From Helicobacteraceae bacterium (GTDB taxonomy: Bacteria > Campylobacterota > Campylobacteria > Campylobacterales > Sulfurimonadaceae), in contig DAOWOG010000144.1 in assembly GCA_030642185.1 (NCBI GenBank), forward strand, positions 1 to 5,030: a stretch of 5,030 nucleotides of DNA, read 5' to 3'. Position numbers and translations under genes: made by a program. Each line of letters begins with the position of its first letter. The first letter of the stretch is position 1. Positions 1 through 5,030 of the stretch are shown one piece after another. The notes below the pieces were generated by a model. It did no database searches. It was given only the letters and a program-made list of their open reading frames with translations, and was not told the origin of the DNA.

Positions 1-107
1 ATCATACGACAAGGTCCACACCATGGAGCCCAAAAGTCTACCATTGTTACACCTTCAGCGATTGTTGCGTCAAACTCAGCTGATGTTAATTCAACATATT
101 TTCCCAT
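1..107 (-). CDS. trxA: Thioredoxin TrxA, N-terminal part (3' end cut by window edge)
   Basis: Reading leftward from the ATG at 107, the translation opens [12 protein letters not shown] and reaches [13 protein letters not shown] before the window ends, giving 35 complete codons of a protein that is normally about 105 residues. WCGPC is the redox-active dithiol motif of classical thioredoxins, and the preceding DFWA strand is equally typical. The family reduces protein disulfides in the cytoplasm (ribonucleotide reductase, peroxiredoxins, methionine sulfoxide reductase) and is recharged by thioredoxin reductase. The start is supported by an AAGGA ribosome-binding site at 114-118, six bases upstream, and by a good -10 box further up. 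It lies downstream of yraN on the same strand; in C. jejuni and H. pylori, as I recall, trxB follows trxA, so trxB may lie just left of this window. The identification is secure; only the C-terminal two thirds are unseen. Confidence 0.95.
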   Translation of the reverse strand, partial: MGKYVELTSAEFDATIAEGVTMVDFWAPWCGPCRM

Positions 108-139
108 AAATATTCCTTATTTCAAAATTTAATTGCGGT

Positions 140-167
140 ATTATACCTTCCGGTTCTTTAAACTTAA
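140..167 (-). promoter_or_regulatory. Probable sigma-70 promoter of trxA
   Basis: On the minus strand a perfect TATAAT -10 box lies at 145-140. It is centred in an 11-base odd palindrome, GGTATAATACC (147-137). The best -35 candidate is TTAAGT at 167-162, a poor match (3 of 6) at 16-bp spacing. Weak -35 boxes behind a strong -10 are usual for Campylobacterota promoters. Transcription would begin near 133-130, leaving a leader of about 25 bases with the AAGGA ribosome-binding site before the trxA ATG at 107. This would let trxA be expressed independently of the upstream genes. The -10 match is seen directly; promoter activity is inferred. Confidence 0.55.
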
Positions 168-183
168 CTATTAAAATTCATCT

Positions 184-208
184 AAATAGGACAAAAACTA
201 TCCTATTT
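184..208. repeat. Perfect 8-bp inverted repeat between yraN and trxA
   Basis: The arms AAATAGGA (184-191) and TCCTATTT (201-208) are exact reverse complements around a 9-base spacer. The structure begins 26 bases after the yraN stop and ends 77 bases before the trxA start. As RNA from the minus strand it would form a hairpin, but the DNA after it (AGATGAATTTTAATAG) is not a clean T-run, so it is at best a weak intrinsic terminator for the upstream operon. Because it lies just upstream of the probable trxA promoter, it could instead be a protein-binding operator. A 10-base direct repeat, TTAAAATTCA, occurs on either side (171-180 and 208-217), the second copy sharing one base with the right arm. 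Function is undetermined. Confidence 0.5.
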
Positions 209-233
209 TAAAATTCAGGCTTTTTTTCAACCG

Positions 234-563
234 TTAAAGTGTAATATTTTCGACCAATTCAACCGCTTCCGGAGTCACGGCAACGGCATCTATACTGTAA
301 TCAATTTCAAGCCGATGCTTCTTAAGATAGACATCGACCGTTCGTAAAAAACGCTGAAGTTTTCTTGGAGTAATATTTTGCATTGCCAATGCATAGGTGC
401 TTGCACTTTTCACTTCGACAAAATGAAGCACCTCTGATTTTAAAGCAATAATATCAATTTCTCCAAAACGGCTGCTGACGTTACGATCGATGATCTCAAA
501 ACCATTTTCTCTTAAATACTGAGCCGCCTTCTCCTCGGCAATATCACCGCGTGCACGACTCAT
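234..563 (-). CDS. yraN: YraN / UPF0102 family protein, predicted nuclease fold
   Basis: This 109-residue protein has the normal family length (about 110-120). It carries the family's conserved blocks in order: RGDIAEEKAAQYL near the N-terminus (residues 5-17), GEIDIIA (34-40), FVEVK (48-52) and IDAVAV (91-96). E10, D37 and the E50-x-K52 pair fit the PD-(D/E)xK nuclease/Holliday-junction-resolvase-like fold to which UPF0102 is assigned. The biological role is not firmly established, so 'predicted endonuclease' is a fold-based label. Its ATG (563-561) overlaps the TGA of the upstream formate dehydrogenase in an ATGA junction. I see no good Shine-Dalgarno sequence in the preceding bases, so translation probably depends on ribosomes finishing the upstream gene. 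In C. jejuni and H. pylori yraN lies directly between hom and trxA, as I recall; here the dehydrogenase intervenes. The protein looks intact. Confidence 0.9.
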   Translation of the reverse strand: MSRARGDIAEEKAAQYLRENGFEIIDRNVSSRFGEIDIIALKSEVLHFVEVKSASTYALAMQNITPRKLQRFLRTVDVYLKKHRLEIDYSIDAVAVTPEAVELVENITL

Positions 564-2623
564 GCAACGGGCAGGACATCGACTTTGATCGATTTGAATG
601 CTGCGGTGAGAATCAATTCGTCACGTTTGTCACCGAAAATGGCATTGATACGCGACTTGGCATGATGAAAGGTCACAAACAACGTTTTGGGCTGCACTTT
701 ATCTGTCAATCTGATCCGCAGCGGTTCTGTCTGCCCATGCTCATTTTTCAAGATGACATACTCGGTAGGAAAATCTTCCGCATCATTTTCATTCACCAGC
801 AGAATATCTTCATCATAACGTTTATTCAAGCTTTCACTTGCTTTCGTCTGTGCTGCATTGTTATAGTGAGCCAGCGTACGCCCCGTTGTGAGGTGATAGC
901 CTTGAAGCGCATCTTCGATCAGTTCAACGACCATCCCGCGCGGTTGATATTGATGATAGTGAAATTCACCCAGTCCATCATCCGTTCTAAAATCCAATAA
1001 GTGAAGCACCGGAGTATCTTCAGTATAGACCGGCCACTGCAATCCGCGTTTGCGGTGACGTTCCAAGCGCATGTATGATGCTCCGCTGAAACGGCGGTGT
1101 GCCACTTCACGAACCTCATCCCACACTTCGGAACTCTCCTTATAATCATACGTTCCGCCCATTTTGTTATCGAGCATCTGGATCACTTCCCAGTCATCCG
1201 GAAGATCAGAGTGAACCAACGGTTGAGAAAGGTGAAGGCGGCGCATCGCATTCACATAAACACCGGTTTTCTCATACGCCGATTTAACACCGACGACGAT
1301 GTCGGCGCGTGCGGCAACATCATTCATCATCACCTCTTGTACCATCAAGAACTCCAACTGTCCGAATGCCTCATCAATCTTGTTCAGGTTTGGATGGATG
1401 TGGGTGATATCTTCGCCCATATTGAGTACCGCCTTTATCTTGCCATCGAGCATCGCATCAACCAGTTGCGGCGTCATCAGGCCAACCTCTTTAGGCTCTT
1501 GATAATCCGGATCATAATAGGGCAGACAGCCCATATCACAGGCGCCCTGTACATTATTCTGTCCACGCAACGGCATCAAACCTGCACCATGATGTCCGAT
1601 GTTGCCTGTGATAAGGGCCAGATGCGTAATGGCCATAACAGCATACGATCCGTCTAGATGCTCGGTTATGCCCAGGCCCCAGAATATCATAGAACGTTTT
1701 ACCGCATACTCACGGGCAATATTCGGAATCAGTTTTGAAAGGTGTTCATACCCCTTGATCTCTTTAAAATAGTCCGGATTGGCATACGGATCATTCAGAA
1801 TTTTTTCTTTATATTCATCAAACCATTTAGTCCGCGTAGCAATAAATTCCCTGTCATACAGTTCTTCATCGATAATGACATACGCCATCATATTCAAAAT
1901 CAACAGGTTTGCTTCATGCGGGACAATCGCTTTATGCTTGGCAAACTTCATCAGTTTGATCTCGCGAACATCGATCACCGCCAGGTTATTGCTTTTTCGC
2001 GAGGCATCCACCATTCGGTTTGCAACAATCGGATGGGCTTCGGTGGTATTGGAACCGATGACGACCATAAATTCCGTTAGATAAATATCATTGTATGGAT
2101 TGGTCGCTGCTCCTTCACCAATGGTCGTACGCATCCCCTTCAGACTCGGAGAATGGCATACACGGGCACAATTATCGATATGCGGAGAATTCATAGTGTG
2201 GCGTGTGAATTTTTGGAACAGGTAAGCACTTTCACAAGAGGTCCGTGCCCCGCCAATGGCACAGAAACTTTTTTCACCATATGCTGCCTGGATTTCCTTG
2301 AGTTTCATCGAAGCCGCAGTTGTCGCACTGTCAATGTCTGATTCATACCAGGTATCATCCAGATCACGCAGTGAACCTGCAATAGCCGTTTTGATCTGCG
2401 GATTTTTATCCAGAAAACTTTTCTTAATACGCGGTGCACGTACACGGTTATCTGCCGTCACAAAATCAAAACCGTATTTGCCTTTAATACAGAGTTTCCC
2501 CTGAGAGACATACCCATCCGGTGACGCCGTGATCTTGATAATTTTATTCTCTTGAATATGGCCGACGATGTCACAGCCGACACCACAATAGGTACATACC
2601 GAATCTATCTGTTGCGCATCCAT
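560..2623 (-). CDS. Formate dehydrogenase catalytic (alpha) subunit, Cys-type, cytoplasmic FdhF-like
   Basis: This 687-residue molybdopterin oxidoreductase is close in length to E. coli FdhF (715). Residues C10-x2-C13-x3-C17 and C45 bind one [4Fe-4S] cluster, and K47 in CIKGK suits the usual electron-relay lysine. NCARVCHSPS (151-160) places C156 as the Mo/W ligand, followed by H157. This Cys-His pair is the formate dehydrogenase signature, with Cys (codon TGC) where FdhF has selenocysteine. PLRGQNNVQGACDMG (351-365) supplies R353, equivalent to the catalytic arginine. The C-terminal pterin-binding domain starts near 575 (HLTTGRTLAHY). The expected reaction is reversible formate oxidation to CO2. 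There is no twin-arginine signal and no N-terminal ferredoxin extension, so I infer a cytoplasmic protein with an unlinked electron partner. GGGGTGA at 2634-2628 is a good ribosome-binding site for this ATG. The RVCHSPS motif argues against assimilatory nitrate reductase. Segment 441-463 and the C-terminal domain depart from common family motifs. The stop overlaps the yraN start. I leave the symbol blank because fdhF and fdhA are both used. Confidence 0.88.
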   Translation of the reverse strand: MDAQQIDSVCTYCGVGCDIVGHIQENKIIKITASPDGYVSQGKLCIKGKYGFDFVTADNRVRAPRIKKSFLDKNPQIKTAIAGSLRDLDDTWYESDIDSATTAASMKLKEIQAAYGEKSFCAIGGARTSCESAYLFQKFTRHTMNSPHIDNCARVCHSPSLKGMRTTIGEGAATNPYNDIYLTEFMVVIGSNTTEAHPIVANRMVDASRKSNNLAVIDVREIKLMKFAKHKAIVPHEANLLILNMMAYVIIDEELYDREFIATRTKWFDEYKEKILNDPYANPDYFKEIKGYEHLSKLIPNIAREYAVKRSMIFWGLGITEHLDGSYAVMAITHLALITGNIGHHGAGLMPLRGQNNVQGACDMGCLPYYDPDYQEPKEVGLMTPQLVDAMLDGKIKAVLNMGEDITHIHPNLNKIDEAFGQLEFLMVQEVMMNDVAARADIVVGVKSAYEKTGVYVNAMRRLHLSQPLVHSDLPDDWEVIQMLDNKMGGTYDYKESSEVWDEVREVAHRRFSGASYMRLERHRKRGLQWPVYTEDTPVLHLLDFRTDDGLGEFHYHQYQPRGMVVELIEDALQGYHLTTGRTLAHYNNAAQTKASESLNKRYDEDILLVNENDAEDFPTEYVILKNEHGQTEPLRIRLTDKVQPKTLFVTFHHAKSRINAIFGDKRDELILTAAFKSIKVDVLPVA

Positions 2624-2627
2624 ATTT

Positions 2628-2634
2628 TCACCCC
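2628..2634 (-). promoter_or_regulatory. Ribosome-binding site of the formate dehydrogenase gene
   Basis: On the minus strand GGGGTGA (2634-2628) matches the extended Shine-Dalgarno GAGGTGA except at one base and sits four bases from the ATG at 2623. It fixes the start so that the first cluster cysteine is residue 10, as expected for a form lacking an N-terminal extension. It also shows that this gene, unlike yraN behind it, has its own initiation signal. Confidence 0.65.
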
Positions 2635-2683
2635 GTTGCCGTAAAAATTATTGAAGTCTACAGTCTTGGTGCTTAAGAAGTGC

Positions 2684-2703
2684 GAAAGCCGATTGAGGCT
2701 TTC
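2684..2703 (-). promoter_or_regulatory. Stem-loop in the hom / formate dehydrogenase intergenic region
   Basis: GAAAGCC and GGCTTTC form a perfect 7-bp stem around a 6-base loop, about 60 bases upstream of the dehydrogenase ribosome-binding site and 33 bases past the hom stop. In the minus-strand transcript a seven-T run (2717-2711) precedes the hairpin, and no T-run follows it, so it does not fit an intrinsic terminator. It could be an RNA-processing or stability element separating the two parts of an operon, or a binding site for a regulator. The rest of the 113-bp gap has only a weak promoter candidate: AATAAT at 2652-2647 with TTAAGC at 2676-2671. I do not count that as a firm feature. 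Only the structure is seen; any role is inferred. Confidence 0.4.
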
Positions 2704-2736
2704 AGGGATTAAAAAAAGATAAAGCAGACAAGCCGA

Positions 2737-3996
2737 TCAGACGATGCGGATCATCACCGGAGCGGCTGCGACAAATTCAAGGGCTTCGATTTCACCAAGA
2801 ACCTCTCGCATATTGCGTTCAACTGCCTCATAGGTAGAGAAGAGCAAATTGGCGAAGTTTGAATCACTTGGACGCTGAAGCATGGTCTCAATGGAGATGT
2901 CGAATTCACCGAACAGTTTCGTAATCTGTGCCAATACTCCCGGCTTGTCCGTGACTTTCAGGCGCAGATAGTATTTTGAAACGATATCGTCCCTGTTTTT
3001 CAATTTCAGACCGCGTTCAAGCGGTTTATCAAAGCCAAGCATCGGTGCGCGTTTACCGGAGCGGACAATATCAATGATATTAGCCACAACAGCACTAGCT
3101 GTTGCATCACCGCCGGCTCCCGGCCCGTAATAGAGTGTTTCACCGACATAATCTCCGACAACACTGATACCGTTCATGACACCATCGATCTTGGCGATCA
3201 TCTGCTCTTTACGGATCAAACTGGCATGCACACGCAATTCTACTTCGTCGCCATCACGTTTTGCGATACCGAGCAGTTTTACGGCATAACCAAACTCTTT
3301 GGCAAAGGCGATATCATCCTGAGAGACCTCTTCGATTCCCTCGATCAGGATATCTTCCGGTTTGGCATCGATACCATAAGCGATCGAAGCAAGGATCAAC
3401 AGTTTGTGTGCCGCATCAAATCCGCCGATGTCAAAGGTAGGATCCGCTTCAGCATAGCCAAGCTCCTGTGACTCTTTTAAAATGGCATCGAACGAAACAC
3501 CTTCATCTGTCATTTTCGTCATCATATAGTTACAGGTGCCGTTTAAAATACCCTGGATTGATTCGATATGATTGGCAGAAAGACCGTCACGCAGTGCACT
3601 GATGATAGGAATGCCCCCCGCGACACTGGCTTCGTATTCAAATGCAATATCTTTTGCAATCTCCTGAAGCTCGTAACGATGATAAGCCAACAGTGCTTTG
3701 TTTGCCGTAACAACCGCCTTACCGTTTTGCAAAGCTGCTTTAACAACTTCAAACGGCTCTTCGACACCACCCATCAATTCAACGACGATGTCGATTTCAG
3801 GGTCATTAACAATGTCATACGGATTGTCTGAAAGGGCAATATTAAGTCCTCTATCTTTATTCAGATTGCGTACAACACCGCTTTTAACACTGACTTCATG
3901 CCCGGCCCGTGCCGTAATTATCTTTTTATTCTCATGCAGAATTTTGACAACAGAAGTTCCAACCGTTCCGACTCCAATTACACCGACTTTGATCAT
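2737..3996 (-). CDS. hom: Homoserine dehydrogenase
   Basis: The 419-residue product has the usual length for the monofunctional, ACT-containing form. It reduces aspartate semialdehyde to homoserine with NAD(P)H, the branch point to threonine and methionine, in the cytoplasm. The Rossmann domain opens with GVIGVGTVG (5-13). TANKA (97-101) contains K100. EYEASVAGGIP (120-130) and GILNGTCNYM (149-158) are core family motifs. E183, D194 and K198 keep the exact spacing of the catalytic residues known from the yeast enzyme (E208, D219, K223). A C-terminal ACT domain starts near 343 (YLRLKVTDKPGVLAQI) and suggests feedback control by an amino acid, typically threonine. AAGGAG at 4010-4005, inside the end of the aminotransferase gene, supports the ATG at 3996, which overlaps the upstream TGA as ATGA. 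The gene is intact and its identification is secure. Confidence 0.97.
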   Translation of the reverse strand: MIKVGVIGVGTVGTSVVKILHENKKIITARAGHEVSVKSGVVRNLNKDRGLNIALSDNPYDIVNDPEIDIVVELMGGVEEPFEVVKAALQNGKAVVTANKALLAYHRYELQEIAKDIAFEYEASVAGGIPIISALRDGLSANHIESIQGILNGTCNYMMTKMTDEGVSFDAILKESQELGYAEADPTFDIGGFDAAHKLLILASIAYGIDAKPEDILIEGIEEVSQDDIAFAKEFGYAVKLLGIAKRDGDEVELRVHASLIRKEQMIAKIDGVMNGISVVGDYVGETLYYGPGAGGDATASAVVANIIDIVRSGKRAPMLGFDKPLERGLKLKNRDDIVSKYYLRLKVTDKPGVLAQITKLFGEFDISIETMLQRPSDSNFANLLFSTYEAVERNMREVLGEIEALEFVAAAPVMIRIV

Positions 3997-5030
3997 GCCT
4001 GTGTCTCCTTTTCAAACTGCGCAAGAAAACGCTTGATATTTTTTGCCGCCTGGCGGATACGGTTTTCATTTTCAATCAAAGCGATACGCACGTAGCCTTC
4101 CCCGTACTCACCAAAACCGATACCCGGTGCAACAGCCACCTGTGCTTCCACTAAAAGACGTTTACTAAACTCAAGTGAACCAAGATGTTCTGCTTGTTTC
4201 GGGATTTTTGCCCAGACAAACATGGTGGCTTTATTGCGGCGAATCGACCAACCGGCACGTTCAAATGCTTCAATCAGGACATCCTGACGCTGATCGTACT
4301 TATCCGTAATCTCCTGAACACAGGTCTGATCCCCGTTAAGGGCAACGGTAGCCGCCACCTGAATCGGCGTAAACATCCCGTAATCCAGCCAACTTTTAAT
4401 CTTCTGCAATGCACCGATCAGTTTCTTGTTACCGACACGCCAACCTGCCATATTGTAGCTTTTAGAAAGTGTAAATGACTCAACCGCAACATCCTTGGCA
4501 CCCTCTACCGACATAATGGACGGTGTTTTATAGCCGTCAAAGGTAATGTCACCGTAGGCAATGTCGGAGATAATATAAAAACGCTCTTTTTTCGCCAGTG
4601 CGACCAAACGCTCGTAAAACTCCGGGGTGACCGTAGCCGTTGAAGGATTGTGCGGAAAATTCACTACAACATATTTTGGTTTGGGAACAGAATCTTTAAA
4701 TGCGGTGTCAAGGTACTCAAAGAATTTATCTTCATCCACATTATAATCTTCATCAAACGGCAGCGGCATCTTCTGAACATTACCGCCGGCAAGAACAAAA
4801 GCATACGAATGAATCGGATAAGTCGGATCCGGCACCACAGCGACATCACCCGGATTGGTAATTGCATAAGCGAGGTGAGCGTATCCCTCTTTTGAACCCA
4901 TGGTTGCTACAGCCTCCGTCTCCGGATCAAGATCGACATCATAACGGCGCTTATACCAGTCCGTAATCGCCAGACGCAGTTTAAATATCCCTTTGGAATT
5001 CGAATACCCGTGGGTCTTCGTTTTTTGAGC
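3993..5030 (-). CDS. Class I/II PLP-dependent aminotransferase (AlaC / LL-diaminopimelate aminotransferase-like), 5' end outside window
   Basis: The frame is open from the right edge to the TGA at 3995-3993, giving 345 visible residues of a protein usually near 400; roughly the first 55 are missing. The ATG at 4901 is internal: the 43 codons before it encode family sequence (HGYSNSKGIFKLRLAI, then DPETEAVAT) leading into the conserved GSKEGYAHL. Visible hallmarks are NFPHNPS (start at 4661-4659), SDIAYGD, and SFTLSKSYNMAGWRVG, whose lysine (codon 4463-4461) should form the Schiff base with PLP. A late arginine in VRIAL is positioned to bind the substrate carboxylate. These motifs are typical of the alanine-synthesising AlaC group and of relatives annotated as LL-diaminopimelate aminotransferase; sequence alone does not settle the amino donor and acceptor. 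Overlap with hom by four bases implies co-transcription and fits a role near the aspartate-derived pathways. I recall the same pairing in C. jejuni. Confidence 0.92.
   Translation of the reverse strand, partial: AQKTKTHGYSNSKGIFKLRLAITDWYKRRYDVDLDPETEAVATMGSKEGYAHLAYAITNPGDVAVVPDPTYPIHSYAFVLAGGNVQKMPLPFDEDYNVDEDKFFEYLDTAFKDSVPKPKYVVVNFPHNPSTATVTPEFYERLVALAKKERFYIISDIAYGDITFDGYKTPSIMSVEGAKDVAVESFTLSKSYNMAGWRVGNKKLIGALQKIKSWLDYGMFTPIQVAATVALNGDQTCVQEITDKYDQRQDVLIEAFERAGWSIRRNKATMFVWAKIPKQAEHLGSLEFSKRLLVEAQVAVAPGIGFGEYGEGYVRIALIENENRIRQAAKNIKRFLAQFEKETQA

Noticed and set aside
919..1149. Minus-strand 76-codon open frame inside the formate dehydrogenase gene
   Set aside because: It is an alternate frame of the same strand, fully contained in the larger gene, with low-complexity translation and no initiation signal.
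551..1657. Plus-strand open frames of 149 and 186 codons antisense to the formate dehydrogenase gene
   Set aside because: They lie opposite a well-supported gene with clear catalytic motifs, their translations resemble no family I recognise, and no ribosome-binding site or promoter favours them. They are most likely shadows of codon bias on the other strand.
2150..2165. Selenocysteine at the formate dehydrogenase active site
   Set aside because: The codon at the metal-ligand position (2158-2156, minus strand) reads TGC, a normal cysteine. There is no in-frame TGA and no need for a SECIS element.
2624..2736. Sigma-54 promoter for the formate dehydrogenase, as in E. coli fdhF
   Set aside because: I could not find a GG-N10-GC pair with reasonable flanking bases on the minus strand in this gap.
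2700..2745. Possible intrinsic terminator just after hom
   Set aside because: A seven-T run (minus strand 2717-2711) follows the stop, but I find no stable GC-rich stem immediately before it. The nearby GAAAGCC/GGCTTTC hairpin comes after the T-run instead of before it.
3226..4095. Plus-strand open frames antisense to hom and the aminotransferase
   Set aside because: They overlap conserved enzyme sequence, several compete with one another in different frames, and none shows a recognisable domain.
1..5030. CRISPR array, tRNA, rRNA, insertion sequence or toxin-antitoxin pair
   Set aside because: No spaced repeats, cloverleaf-like segments, transposase sequence or small paired genes were seen. 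Almost all of the window is occupied by five recognisable genes, and the two gaps are only 126 and 113 bases.

Overview
The window looks like a stretch of chromosome from a Campylobacterota bacterium (formerly Epsilonproteobacteria; a Sulfurimonas-, Sulfurovum- or Arcobacter-like lineage is my best guess). Two things support this. The gene order aminotransferase, hom, yraN, trxA on one strand matches what I recall from Campylobacter jejuni and, for hom-yraN-trxA, from Helicobacter pylori. The intergenic DNA is also AT-rich, with a TATAAT-type -10 box and no good -35 box. The genus is inference.

Every gene I can support lies on the minus strand, so transcription runs from high to low coordinates. 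From the right edge: a class I/II PLP aminotransferase (5' end outside the window, stop at 3993), homoserine dehydrogenase hom (3996 to 2737, ATGA overlap with the aminotransferase), a 113-bp gap holding a small stem-loop, a cytoplasmic-type cysteine-containing molybdenum/tungsten formate dehydrogenase catalytic subunit (2623 to 560), yraN/UPF0102 (563 to 234, ATGA overlap with the dehydrogenase), a 126-bp AT-rich gap with an inverted repeat and a probable promoter, and the first 35 codons of thioredoxin trxA (107 to 1, running off the left edge).

The aminotransferase and hom fit amino-acid synthesis from aspartate: hom makes homoserine for threonine and methionine, and the aminotransferase acts on alanine or diaminopimelate-type substrates. 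YraN is a conserved nuclease-fold protein of uncertain role, and trxA supplies thiol reductant. The formate dehydrogenase is the unexpected member. It sits between hom and yraN, which are neighbours in the relatives I remember. It is tightly coupled to yraN, yet no electron-transfer partner, transporter or maturation gene accompanies it.

I see no mobile element, CRISPR array, tRNA or rRNA. I do not see a clearly new multi-gene system. The best leads are the placement and sequence peculiarities of the formate dehydrogenase and the structured DNA upstream of trxA and of the dehydrogenase.
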